From contig NZ_KI632512.1 in the NCBI RefSeq assembly GCF_000504305.1, positions 2,675,469-2,739,468 of the forward strand: a stretch of 64,000 nucleotides of DNA, in the 5' to 3' direction. Below, one piece after another: positions 33,466 through 41,942 of this stretch. Position 1 is the stretch's first letter, and every line of letters starts with the position of its first letter. Origin of the DNA: Nitratidesulfovibrio termitidis HI1. GTDB taxonomy: Bacteria; Desulfobacterota; Desulfovibrionia; Desulfovibrionales; Desulfovibrionaceae. A program made the translations under genes and the position numbers. The notes under the pieces were generated by a model. That model made no database searches. It saw nothing but the letters and a program-made list of their open reading frames with translations, and was not told the DNA's origin.

Positions 33466-34872
33466 TTAGAATTCCAGATTGCCGGGTGTCCGGGGGAAAG
33501 GCACCACGTCGCGGATGTTGGCGATGCCGGTCAGCAGCATCAGCAGCCGCTCGAAGCCCAGGCCGAAACCCGCGTGCGGCACGGAGCCGAAGCGCCGCAG
33601 GTCCAGGTACCACCAGTAGTCTTCGGGGTTCTGGTTCATCTCGCGGATGCGCGCTTCCAGCACGTCCAGGCGTTCCTCGCGCTGGCTGCCGCCGATCAGC
33701 TCGCCGATGCGCGGCACCAGCACGTCCATGGCGGCCACGGTTTCGTTGTCGTCGTTCAGGCGCATGTAGAACGCCTTGATGGATTTCGGGTAGTTGTAGA
33801 CGATGACCGGCTTGCCGAAGTGTTCCTCGGCCAGGAAGCGTTCGTGTTCGGTTTGCAGGTCCAGCCCGAAGGACACGGGGTAGTCGAATTTCTTGCCGGA
33901 GGCTTTCAGCAGTTCGATGGCCTCGCGGTAGGACACCCGGGCAAAGGGCTGGTCCGCGATGGTGCGCAGCCGTTCGATCAGTCCGTTGTCCACGAAGCGG
34001 TCGAACAGTTCGATGTCGGCGGCGCAACGTTCCAGCACGCGGCTGACCACGGTGCGGGTCATGGCCTCGGCCAGTTCCATGTCGTCGGTCAGGTCCGCAA
34101 AGGCAAATTCCGGCTCGATCATCCAGAATTCCGCGGCGTGGCGGGCGGTATTGGAATTTTCGGCGCGGAAAGTGGGGCCGAAGGTGTAGACCTTGCCCAG
34201 GCCCATGGCCAACGCCTCGGCTTCCAGCTGGCCGGACACGGTAAGGTTGCATTCCTTGCCGAAGAAGTCGGTCTCGAAGCGGTTGCCGGAAGGCGGTACC
34301 GCCGCGCCGGACGCGGGCAGGGTGGTGACGCGGAACATCTCTCCCGCGCCCTCGCAGTCCGAGCCGGTGAGAATGGGCGTGTGCACGTGGAAGAAGCCGC
34401 GCTCGCGGAAGAATTCGTGGATGGCGTAGGCGGCCTCGGACCGGATGCGGAAGGCCGCGCCAAACTTGTTGGTGCGCGCGCGCAGGTGGGCGATGGTGCG
34501 CAAAAATTCGTCGGAATGGCGCTTCTTCTGCAGCGGGTAGGTTTCCGCGTCGGCGCCGCCCAGCAGGGTCAGGGCGGCGGCGCGCACTTCCCACTTCTGG
34601 CCCTTGCCGGGCGATTCCACCAGTTCGCCGCGCACGTCCACTGCCGCGCCGGTGTTCACGTCCTTGATCACGGCGTAGTCGGGCAGGGCCTCGTCCACGA
34701 TGCACTGGATGTTGGCAAGGCACGAGCCGTCGTTGATTTCGAGAAACGAGAAACCCTTGGCATCGCGCCGGGTGCGCACCCAGCCGCAGATGCGGATGTG
34801 CGCCACGGGGGCCTGTGCGGTAAGGGCATCGGCCACGGCGGTGCGGGCCATGGAACTGGCGGAAGCGGTCAT
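33466..34872 (-). CDS. asnS: Asparaginyl-tRNA synthetase
   Basis: 468 residues, class IIb. An N-terminal OB-fold anticodon-binding domain ([24 protein letters not shown]) precedes the catalytic core; motif 2 [21 protein letters not shown] and motif 3 [15 protein letters not shown] are clear. The [11 protein letters not shown]...EFWMIEPE form and [13 protein letters not shown] are specific for Asn rather than Asp enzymes. Charges tRNA-Asn. Ribosome site AAGGAG. An insertion of [12 protein letters not shown] sequence lies near residue 190. Confidence 0.95.
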   Translation of the reverse strand: MTASASSMARTAVADALTAQAPVAHIRICGWVRTRRDAKGFSFLEINDGSCLANIQCIVDEALPDYAVIKDVNTGAAVDVRGELVESPGKGQKWEVRAAALTLLGGADAETYPLQKKRHSDEFLRTIAHLRARTNKFGAAFRIRSEAAYAIHEFFRERGFFHVHTPILTGSDCEGAGEMFRVTTLPASGAAVPPSGNRFETDFFGKECNLTVSGQLEAEALAMGLGKVYTFGPTFRAENSNTARHAAEFWMIEPEFAFADLTDDMELAEAMTRTVVSRVLERCAADIELFDRFVDNGLIERLRTIADQPFARVSYREAIELLKASGKKFDYPVSFGLDLQTEHERFLAEEHFGKPVIVYNYPKSIKAFYMRLNDDNETVAAMDVLVPRIGELIGGSQREERLDVLEARIREMNQNPEDYWWYLDLRRFGSVPHAGFGLGFERLLMLLTGIANIRDVVPFPRTPGNLEF

Positions 34873-35778
34873 GCGGCGTCTCCTTGGTGGTCGTGTGACG
34901 GCCCGGCGTGTGGTGCGGCGGGCGGGGGAACGCGCAGCGCGCGGTGGGCGCGGCGCACGTGCAACAGGGTGTACGGTGCAATGGGGGGGCGGTCAACGGG
35001 GGGTGGGAGGGGGAAGGAAGGGAGGGGGAGGGGAAAAGAGGAAGAGGCGGTGTGCATTGTTGGGCAGGGCTTCTACGAAGGCAGTTCTGCCCTGTTGACC
35101 ACACTCGATTTCGTTATGCCTCCGGCGGGCAAGGGGCCATTGAGCGATGGCCCCTTGCATCCCCGCGCTCCAGGGGCTCCGCCCCTTGGGACCCCGTGTC
35201 GTCATGCGCGGCGTCCCTTCGGCGGCAGCTTCCCTCCGGCGCAAGGCGCCTCCGGGTGATCTGCCGCCGGTGACGCCCATGCGCATGACGCTCTCGCCAC
35301 GATGATGAAGCGTATGTGCCTTCAGCCACAGGCGTCATGCACCGCAGTCCATGCCAGGCAGCTACCCTCGGCCAAAGCTCCTTCGGGTGATCTGCCCGGC
35401 GGAATGCGTATGTGCGCGGTGCTCCCGGTGGCATGGCGAGGTGAGAGTGCCTTTACCGTGCCGCCCGTTGCGACGCATGTGCCGCCGCCAAGGCCCGGCG
35501 TCACACGCTTCTACGCACGGAACGTTGTCGTTAGGCAGTGGTGCATGAGCCCAACGCCGCATGGCCCTTTGGGAAAGAATACCCAGAAAGGACCGTGGAG
35601 GGGCACTGGGGCGAGCAAGTGCGGCAAAGGCTTGGAACGCGCGGCACGGGCGTGCTAGGATGGCGGCAAGGTTTACGGTTGGTGGAAAAGTGGAGCGGTA
35701 CGGCGTGAAATGGTTGACGAGTGGTAGGTATTTCATTATCAGGAATTATTACTGATTAAATCACAAAGGAGCACATCC
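34873..35778. other. Repeat-rich intergenic region
   Basis: About 900 bases. After a G-rich stretch (34980-35045) comes family A copy 3 (35069-35530), then 200 bases of lower GC (GTTTACGGTTGG, TATTTCATTATCAGGAATTATTACTG) that should hold the promoter of the small winged-helix gene. No gene seen. Confidence 0.6.
35069..35530 (+). repeat. Family A intergenic repeat, copy 3
   Basis: Same ordered blocks as copy 1 (TTATGCCTCCGGCGGGCAAG, GGGGCCATTGAGCGATGGCCCC hairpin, CATCCCCGCGCTCCAGGGG, ATGCGCGGCGTCCC, GGTGATCTGCCGCCGG, later GTTGCGACGCATGTGCCGCC and CCCGGCGTCACACGCTTCT). Without the nested hairpin found in copy 2. Confidence 0.75.
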
Positions 35779-35952
35779 ATGGAAGATCAGGTTCTGAAAG
35801 CCATGAAGGAAGCGGGCAAGCCCGTGCGCCCCGGCGACATCGCGAAGTCCCTCGCCGTGGATTCCAAGGAAGTTTCCAAGGCCATCGACGCCCTGAAGAA
35901 GGCCGGCAAGATCCACTCGCCCAAGCGCTGCTTTTACGAGCCGGTGGCGTAA
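35779..35952 (+). CDS. Small winged-helix DNA-binding protein
   Basis: 57 residues (MEDQVLKAMKEAGKPVRPGDIAKS...), basic. It forms the three helices and wing of a mini winged-helix (helix 2-3 GDIAKSLAVDSKEVSKAIDALKKAGK is too regular to be accidental; then a KIHSPKRCFYEP wing). It resembles the compact transcription-factor-like proteins that are widespread and highly expressed in Desulfovibrio. AAAGGAG ribosome site. Followed by a strong terminator; no neighbours to suggest a regulon. Confidence 0.8.
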   Translation: MEDQVLKAMKEAGKPVRPGDIAKSLAVDSKEVSKAIDALKKAGKIHSPKRCFYEPVA

Positions 35953-36044
35953 CGCCCAGGGGAGGGCACCATGAACGGATGGTAATCGCACCGAGACGAT
36001 GCGGCCGCCCGGCCCAAGGTCGGGCCACCTGACCCACCCGTTTA

Positions 36045-36083
36045 AAAACCCCCGTCATGCCCGCAAGGGCTGGCGGGGGTTTT
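36045..36083 (+). terminator. Rho-independent terminator
   Basis: AAAACCCCCG/CGGGGGTTTT stem around CATGCCCGCAAGGGCTGG-like inner pairing, ending in a T run, about 90 bases past the small winged-helix gene. Confidence 0.85.
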
Positions 36084-36368
36084 CCCGTGTGTGCGGCCAG
36101 GGTGCCGGGGGATGCGCCCGTGCCCACGCCGTGCCGTGTCGGGGGCTACGGGAAAGGGGAGAGGCGTACGGCATTTCAGGACGTCGGCCTGGTGGGTGCA
36201 TCAAACCTTCGGATGTCCGTGAACTTGCGGACTCGTTGAGCTGTGGTCCCTCTTGCCCGGCAGCCCGATAGGCCGGGGTAGCTGGGCCGTGCCACCGGGG
36301 TGATAGGCGTGCTGCACGGCGTGTGGGCACCAGGATGTGCCCCACCATGCGATTTTACACCCTGATTG

Positions 36369-36397
36369 TTGACAAACCCGGTGTGCTGGGGCAATGT
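36369..36397 (+). promoter_or_regulatory. Candidate promoter of tRNA-Ala
   Basis: A perfect -35 hexamer TTGACA (36369-36374) with a 17-base spacer to CAATGT, a poor -10. It is 42 bases before the tRNA. The rest of the gap 36084-36438 shows nothing else. Confidence 0.4.
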
Positions 36398-36438
36398 CTG
36401 CTCCGCGCCCGGCCAAGCCGGTGCGTCCCGACACGCCT

Positions 36439-36514
<76 letters not shown>

Positions 36515-36524
36515 GAAAGGATAA

Positions 36525-36553
36525 GGGTTCCACATCACTGTGGAACCCTTTTT
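36525..36553 (+). terminator. Rho-independent terminator of the tRNA gene
   Basis: Perfect ten-base stem GGGTTCCACA/TGTGGAACCC, four-base loop, then five T's. Confidence 0.92.
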
Positions 36554-36656
36554 CCATTTCGGGAACGGCGTCCTTCCCGTGCCACGCCAGCCGTGGGCGT
36601 ATTCACGCACGGCGATTGCGCGGCCCGCATGTCCGGTCAGTTGTTCCGCCTTCTGC

Positions 36657-37265
36657 TCAGTACGCCGTAAAGGTGTCCTTGGGGCGGAAGCAGATCGGGC
36701 ACTTCTCGAAGTCCTCGCCCTTGTGGATGTACCCGCAGATGGGACACAGGTGGAACTTGTCGTCGTCCGGCGCATCCAGGTCGTTATAGGCGGCCAGGTA
36801 ACGTTCGGCGTGCACGGATTCCGCCAGCTTGGCCCGCGTGAACACGTGGACGGCCTTGCTGTTCCCTTCTTCCTGGGCCTTCTTGATGAAGGCCGGGTAC
36901 ATGTCCGACGTCTCGTAAATTTCGCCGTTGGCCCCGGAAATCAGGTTCAGGTCGCTGGCCTTGGCGGCGGGTGCGGCCACCGTGGGCTTTACGTAGCCGG
37001 GCTCCATTTCGGCCACCAGGGCGTATTCCAGGCCGATGTGGATCAGTTCGGCCGCCGCCGTGGCCTCGAACAGCCGGGCGATCTGCGTGTAGCCCTGTTC
37101 CCGGGCGGCCTTGGCAAAGGCCGTGTACTTGGCGTGCGCCCCGGTTTCTCCGGCAATGGCGGCCTTGAGGTTGTCGAGGGTGCTGCCCACGACGGTCTTG
37201 CTGTCCGTCACTGTATTGAAGTTGGTGGCGTTCTTGACGGTGGGTATCTGCGCGCGAAGCTTCAT
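36657..37265 (-). CDS. ngr: Nigerythrin (rubrerythrin-family peroxidase)
   Basis: 202 residues, the exact length of D. vulgaris nigerythrin, with its distinctive N-terminus (MKLRAQIPTVKNATNF). Residues 25-165 form the four-helix ferritin-like di-iron domain (AAIAGETGAHAKYTAFAKAA; AAELIHIGLE; KLAESVHAERYLAAY provide Glu/His ligands). The C-terminus is a rubredoxin domain with CPICGYIH...CPICFRP. Reduces hydrogen peroxide, taking electrons via rubredoxin, in oxygen defence of anaerobes. AGAAGGAG ribosome site; monocistronic. The rubredoxin domain ends at the stop, as in the family. Confidence 0.93.
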   Translation of the reverse strand: MKLRAQIPTVKNATNFNTVTDSKTVVGSTLDNLKAAIAGETGAHAKYTAFAKAAREQGYTQIARLFEATAAAELIHIGLEYALVAEMEPGYVKPTVAAPAAKASDLNLISGANGEIYETSDMYPAFIKKAQEEGNSKAVHVFTRAKLAESVHAERYLAAYNDLDAPDDDKFHLCPICGYIHKGEDFEKCPICFRPKDTFTAY

Positions 37266-37824
37266 GGATGCCGACTCCTTCTTGGTTGAGGTGAAGTGGC
37301 CCTGTGCGTGCTGCAAGATAATGAAAATCAACAACTCTGTGTGGACGCACTGCCATGTACCGCAGTATCTGCCCCCGATCGCCGAGCCCGTCAAGTTTCG
37401 GCCAGCTTTCGAAGTGGCGCGCCGCAGCCGGGGCATGTTTCGCTTCACTTCCGTGCAAGCACACCATCGTTCATGTTCGGTGAAACGCGGCATGCCGCTT
37501 CGTTGTGCTGCCATGCCCGGCTGAAAGGGCAGGGATGGCATTCAGGCGGGACGACATTACCCTGCCGCGCCGCCGGGGATGGCAAGGGGGAATCAGCACG
37601 AGTGCGCCTTCATTCTTGTGGAGACAGCGTGGACGGTGCAAGGCGCCGACGGAAAAAATACCCCTCTATAAGCCATGCGCATTGCCCGTCTTTTTGCGGA
37701 TGTGGTACCTGATCATATGGATATCATAATGAATTTAAAGAATTTATTATGATGCAATCAGGAATTTTCCGGTCCTGATCCGCACGCGGCGGCCCCGGAA
37801 GAACACCCGGCAAGGAGGCGTGTC
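37266..37824. other. Divergent intergenic region between nigerythrin and the Cys-rich gene
   Basis: About 560 bases. The nigerythrin side has AATGAAAATCAACAAC-type AT-rich sequence (37320). The far end becomes AT-rich and holds a palindrome at 37723-37752. No gene seen. Confidence 0.5.
37723..37752. promoter_or_regulatory. AT-rich palindrome, candidate operator
   Basis: ATCATAAT and ATTATGAT arms, extended inward by an A/G-AATT pairing, are centred about 88 bases upstream of the Cys-rich small gene. Symmetric TCATAAT-type sites suggest a homodimeric regulator (Fur/PerR-like or CRP/HcpR-like); which one is unknown. Confidence 0.4.
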
Positions 37825-38037
37825 ATGCCCAACTGCGAGATGATCGAGAAGTGTATTTTCTTCAACGACAAGATGGCCAACAAGCCCGGCACGGCAGAGA
37901 TGATGAAGAAGAGCTACTGCCAGGGAAGCTGGCAGGAATGCGCCCGCTACAAGGTGTGCAAGAGCCTGGGGCGGGACAAGGTGCCCGGCGACCTGTACCC
38001 CTCGCAAATGGACAGGGCCAGGGCGCTCATGGGCTAG
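37825..38037 (+). CDS. Small Cys-rich conserved-type protein
   Basis: 70 residues, MPNCEMIEKCIFFNDKMANK..., with cysteines in CX5C near the N-terminus and three more (CQGSWQECARYKVC) in the middle; five Cys in total could ligate a metal or an Fe-S cluster. No signal peptide. Strong AAGGAGGCG ribosome site and codon use like the rest of the genome argue it is real. Resembles small uncharacterised proteins common in Deltaproteobacteria. Function unknown; may share redox context with nigerythrin next door. Confidence 0.75.
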   Translation: MPNCEMIEKCIFFNDKMANKPGTAEMMKKSYCQGSWQECARYKVCKSLGRDKVPGDLYPSQMDRARALMG

Positions 38038-38040
38038 GGC

Positions 38041-38138
38041 GGGTCCGGGTGGGCCTGGTCGGAGCAGGTCGGAGCAGGACGGGCCTGGCCGGATCAGGAC
38101 CGGAGCAGGACCGGATCAGGACCGGAGCAGGACGGATG
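38041..38138. repeat. Minisatellite of GGAGCAGGACCGGATCA-type units
   Basis: Units of about nine bases (GGACCGGAG, CAGGACCGG, CGGATCAGG) repeated about ten times with drift directly after the Cys-rich gene stop. From here to 38453 the 416-base gap contains nothing else recognisable. Confidence 0.7.
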
Positions 38139-38453
38139 CGGGCATCCCCTGCGGTGAGGGTTCACCACTGCACCTCCCGGCACTTCCATGTCTTTCGGAC
38201 ACTTCCCCCGGTGGGCGCTGCCGCTGCTGCGGGCGCGTTTCTTCTCTCCGTGTGCCGCCTGGCAGGGCAGGCCGCTTGCCGCTGGTGTTTACATTGCTTT
38301 ACGTTAGGACCAAGGAATGCGCAGGGAGGCAGAGCGCACTGTCCGGCACCCCGGCAGCCACCCCGGCAGCCACTCCGGCAGGCGGCGGGTGTCACTTGGG
38401 GTAGCCGCCCCCCGCACGCCTGCACGCCCACCCCGACGCGCCAAGGTCCCCGC

Positions 38454-39596
38454 ATGCAACTGAACGCCATCCTGTGCCTGTGGAACGAGGAAGACATCAT
38501 CGCCTCCACCGTGCGGCATGCCTTTGCCCAGGGGTGCGCCAACGTCTGCTTCGTGGACAACGGCAGCACGGACGACACGGTGCGCGTGGCGCAAGAGGCC
38601 GGGGCGCGGCTGGTGGCCAGTTTCCGCACCGATGTCTTCGACGAATCGAAGAAGGTGCACTACCTCAACGCCGCCGTGGAGGCCCTGAACAGGGCATCGC
38701 CCCATGACGTCAACTGGTGGCTGTACATCGACGCCGACGAGTTTCCGGACCTTGGCGCCAGCCCCGATTCAGCCCCTTATTCCATCCCTGGCCCAGCGAT
38801 GACCCTGCGCGACTTCGTGGCCGGGCTTCCCCCATCCGTGGGTGCGGTGCACGGGTACATGCACGACCACCTGCCCACCCACCGTCCCCATTTCGTCCCC
38901 GGCTACCATCCGGCGGACTTCATGCCGCTGTGCGTGAACACCGGCGTGGGCAAGGTGCCGCTGCTCCGCTACGTGCAGGGTGCGCCGCACGTGGCCTCAC
39001 TGGGCGGTGCGCACACCTTCGACCCCAGCGGCAACGTCTTTGAGGTGGTGCACGGCGCGCTGACCATCCACCACTTCAACCACCGCGACCTTGACCGCAC
39101 CCTGGAGCGGCTGGCCCGGCTGGTCTGCCGCAACGCGGACGGCGCCAGCCGCATCGACTGGATAGATGCCTACACCCGCAGGGTGCACGGCAAGGACCGG
39201 TCCATGTACCACGAACGGTACGCTACCCTGCGCGAAACCTATGCCCGCAACGCGGGCCTGGCGCTGAAGACGCGGCACCCCGGCTATGCGTACGGCAATC
39301 TGGTGCGCTGGTACGACGTGTACGCCGACAAGGACGTACCCACCGTCACGCGGCTGGAAAACTGCATTTCCAATGGGCTGCACCATCTCTTCTGCGGGCA
39401 GTACGAGCGTGCCCTGTGCAGGTTCGACGACGCCCTCGGGCAGCCCTGCCCCGACAAGACCCGGCTGTGGTTGTTGATCCGGATGGCGGAATGCTTCGCC
39501 CACTCCGACAGGCAGGCCAGCCGCGAAATTCTTGATGTCATCCGCCCTGGCTGCGATGCGGAAATGACCGCCTACCTGCGCACGCTGCCCGTCTGA
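38454..39596 (+). CDS. Glycosyltransferase family 2-like protein
   Basis: 380 residues. MQLNAILCLWNEEDIIASTVRHAFAQG..VCFVDNGSTDDT is a GT2 N-terminus; the metal site is WLYIDADEFP. Residues 150-250 carry His-rich HDHLPTHRPHF and HHFNHRDLDRTLERL. The C-terminus (270-370) is TPR-like (QYERALCRFDDALGQP). Unlike typical GT2 enzymes there is no membrane segment. Likely decorates a surface glycan or protein; substrate unknown. Ribosome site AAGG, weak. Monocistronic. Confidence 0.78.
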   Translation: MQLNAILCLWNEEDIIASTVRHAFAQGCANVCFVDNGSTDDTVRVAQEAGARLVASFRTDVFDESKKVHYLNAAVEALNRASPHDVNWWLYIDADEFPDLGASPDSAPYSIPGPAMTLRDFVAGLPPSVGAVHGYMHDHLPTHRPHFVPGYHPADFMPLCVNTGVGKVPLLRYVQGAPHVASLGGAHTFDPSGNVFEVVHGALTIHHFNHRDLDRTLERLARLVCRNADGASRIDWIDAYTRRVHGKDRSMYHERYATLRETYARNAGLALKTRHPGYAYGNLVRWYDVYADKDVPTVTRLENCISNGLHHLFCGQYERALCRFDDALGQPCPDKTRLWLLIRMAECFAHSDRQASREILDVIRPGCDAEMTAYLRTLPV

Positions 39597-39904
39597 GCAA
39601 CCGGCCTCCCGCTCCCCGTCCGCCTGCCTTCCTCACGCCATGGGGCGTGCCTTTTCCGCAAGGCGCGGTGCCTTCGCAAGTTGGCGGTTCCGCGCCCTTT
39701 CTCCAATTCGTCCCCAAGCAAGTTCGCAGGGTTACCAATCGGACTGCCATGGTCCCGATATTGCTCAAGTGTGGATATCCAGGCCGCGCATGGCGCGCGG
39801 CCCGTCGCGGGGGCGGGCTCCCCCGCACCGGAAGCCTGCCGGCGGCCCTGCTCCGTACCGGCCGCCGGACCGACAACGTATCCACACTGCGCAAGGAGAC
39901 TCAC
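39597..39904. other. Intergenic gap before the YeiH transporter
   Basis: About 308 bases. Contains ATTGCTCAAGTGTGGATATCCAGG near 39760 and a GGCGCG-rich stretch; promoter presumed. No gene seen. Confidence 0.4.
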
Positions 39905-41344
39905 ATGGCACAAAAGCGGTGGCTGACCGAGGACAAGCTGGCCCTGATCATGGGGCTGTTCCTCTTCGTTCTGGGCACGCTCAACTTCGCCGGGGTGGAC
40001 GCCCTGGGCTGGAGCGTAAAAACCAACGTCTGGGTCAATCCCGGCCAGATTTTCAGTGCCGCAACGGGCACGTTCAAGGGCATGCCGGGTTACGTCAGCC
40101 TGCTGCTGACCTACCTCTTCGTCGCGGTGTTCCTGTCCGTGGGGGTGAAGTTTCTGGGCGGCGACGTGCCCAAGTTCGTGAAGTCGTTCACCGTCATCTT
40201 TTTCATCAGCGTGGCCTGCTATGCCGCGGGCCACTACGCCGTCATCGCCGCCACCCCCAACCAGGTGGCCAAGCTGGGCATTCCGTGGGCCATGGGCCTG
40301 ACCGGCGAGGCGGGCTTCATCATCGCGCTGGTGCTGGGCATCGTCATCGGCAACTTCACGCCCGGCCTTGCGTCCGAGCTGAAGGAAGCCCTGCGCCCGG
40401 AAATGTACATCAAGATCGCCATCGTCATCCTGGGCGCGGAACTGGGCGTGAAGGCCGTGGACGCCCTTGGGCTGGCCTCTTCGGTCATCTTCCGAGGCCT
40501 GTGCGCCATCGTCGAAGCCTACCTGATCTACTGGGCGCTGGTGTACTACGTGTCGCGCAAGTACTTCAAATTCAGCCGTGAATGGGCCGCCCCGCTGGCC
40601 TCCGGCATTTCCATCTGCGGCGTGTCGGCGGCCATCGCCACCGGCGGCGCCACCCGCGCCCGCCCCGTGGTGCCCATCATGGTGTCGTCGCTGGTCGTGG
40701 TGTTCACCTGCATCGAAATGCTCATCCTGCCCTTCGTGGCGCAATGGGGCCTGTCGTCCGAACCCATGGTGGCCGGGGCCTGGATGGGCCTGGCCGTCAA
40801 GAGCGACGGCGGCGCCATCGCTTCCGGCGCCATCACCGACGCCCTGATCCGCGCCAAGCTGGTGGCCGATACCGGCATCCAGTACCAGGAAGGCTGGATC
40901 ACCATGGCCGCCACCACCATCAAGATCTTCATCGACGTGTTCATCGGCGTGTGGGCGTTCATCCTGGCCATGGTCTGGAGCGCCTTCATCGAACGCAAGG
41001 AAGGCGAACGCATGAAGATCGGCGACGTGCTCGACCGCTTCCCGCGTTTCGTGCTGGGCTACGTGATCACCTTCCTGATCATGCTGGCCCTGTGCGCCAG
41101 CGGGCCGGAACTGCTGAAGTTCGGCAAGGCCACCATCGCGGGCACCAACACCTTCCGCGGCCTGTTCTTCCTGATGACCTTCTTCACCATCGGCCTCGTG
41201 TCCAACTTCAAGAAGCTGTGGGCAGAAGGCATCGGCCGCCTGGCCGCCGTGTACGTGGTGTGCCTGTTCGGGTTCATCATCTGGATCGGCCTGTTCATCT
41301 CGTGGCTGTTCTTCCATGGCGTCATGCCGCCCGTGGTGTCCTAG
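39905..41344 (+). CDS. Putative sulfate exporter family (YeiH/UPF0324) transporter
   Basis: 479 residues, about eleven to twelve hydrophobic segments, longer than the usual 340-residue YeiH because of an extended N-terminus (1-70) and a central loop. Family-like features include the repeated ILGAELGVKAVDALG and SGISICGVSAAIATGGA halves and the C-terminal FFLMTFFTIGLVSNFKKLW. By family annotation it may export sulfate or sulfite, or carry another small anion. AAGGAG ribosome site. Followed within 1 kb by a small membrane protein and a sensor kinase/regulator pair, suggesting its expression or activity is monitored. Confidence 0.72.
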   Translation: MAQKRWLTEDKLALIMGLFLFVLGTLNFAGVDALGWSVKTNVWVNPGQIFSAATGTFKGMPGYVSLLLTYLFVAVFLSVGVKFLGGDVPKFVKSFTVIFFISVACYAAGHYAVIAATPNQVAKLGIPWAMGLTGEAGFIIALVLGIVIGNFTPGLASELKEALRPEMYIKIAIVILGAELGVKAVDALGLASSVIFRGLCAIVEAYLIYWALVYYVSRKYFKFSREWAAPLASGISICGVSAAIATGGATRARPVVPIMVSSLVVVFTCIEMLILPFVAQWGLSSEPMVAGAWMGLAVKSDGGAIASGAITDALIRAKLVADTGIQYQEGWITMAATTIKIFIDVFIGVWAFILAMVWSAFIERKEGERMKIGDVLDRFPRFVLGYVITFLIMLALCASGPELLKFGKATIAGTNTFRGLFFLMTFFTIGLVSNFKKLWAEGIGRLAAVYVVCLFGFIIWIGLFISWLFFHGVMPPVVS

Positions 41345-41600
41345 GGCTTTTCCAAATGGTCCTTTCGCCCGTTGGCTTCCGACCCGAAGGGCGCGAAGCG
41401 TGGCCGTTGGGCGAGCTTGCGAGCCCTACGGACATCATGCGCAACGCGGTCAAACTTCGCCGCCATGTCGGTCAAATACGAGAAGAGCGCGATGCGGTCG
41501 CCATCCGTAATGCTCGAAAACTCGCATAACGGCTGCCGCATATTCCCTCATGGCAGGCTGGTTTTCCTCGCCAACGAACGAAAATCCTCATTTAGAAGCA
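41345..41600. repeat. Family B repeat element, left copy
   Basis: Imperfect terminal inverted repeats (left AAATGGTCCTTTCGCCCGTT, right AACGAACGAAAATCCTCATT) enclose CCGTTGGGC...GCCCTACGG and CCGTAATGC...GCATAACGG hairpins. The same sequence in the same orientation lies at 46294-46603. It separates the transporter from the small membrane protein. Confidence 0.75.
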
Positions 41601-41677
41601 GCCCCTGACACTGCCTGAACGAACAATTCCGAACCGTTGGGCCGCGCCCGCGCGGCATACGCACAAGGAGCTTGACC

Positions 41678-41851
41678 ATGCAGCTTGAAGAAAACAAGAT
41701 CGCCGAGGAAATGCAGAAGATGGAGTACGAGCCGCTTCTGCCCGTGGAAAAGAAGCTTGTCGCCTGGAGCCTGGCCATCGGGGTGATTTCCCTGGTGGTG
41801 CTCTACTGGGTGAGCGCCGTCTTCTTCCCCGCCGCTCACGGCGCCGCCTAA
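41678..41851 (+). CDS. Small single-pass membrane protein
   Basis: 57 residues. A charged N-terminus (MQLEENKIAEEMQKMEYE) precedes one membrane helix (VAWSLAIGVISLVVLYWV). AAGGAG ribosome site. Located between the YeiH-type transporter and the sensor kinase and might be an accessory subunit of either. No family recognised. Confidence 0.75.
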   Translation: MQLEENKIAEEMQKMEYEPLLPVEKKLVAWSLAIGVISLVVLYWVSAVFFPAAHGAA

Positions 41852-41866
41852 CCGCCATCCCCCCCT

Positions 41867-41926
41867 CCCGCCGCGTTCCGCGTCCGTCTGTCAGAGAGTC
41901 GGGCAGACGGACAGGAACGCGGCGGG
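41867..41926. terminator. Long hairpin just before the sensor kinase
   Basis: Nine pairs (GTCCGTCTG/CAGACGGAC) plus, beyond a two-by-two internal loop, about twelve more (CCCGCCGCGTTC/GAACGCGGCGGG), 13-base loop. No T run. Ends 16 bases before the kinase ATG, so it could block read-through or act on kinase translation. Confidence 0.55.
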
Positions 41927-41942
41927 AGCATCGGAATACCGC

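Noticed and set aside
37747..38007. 86-residue open frame on the minus strand opposite the Cys-rich gene
   Set aside because: No ribosome site; antisense to a small gene with a strong one.
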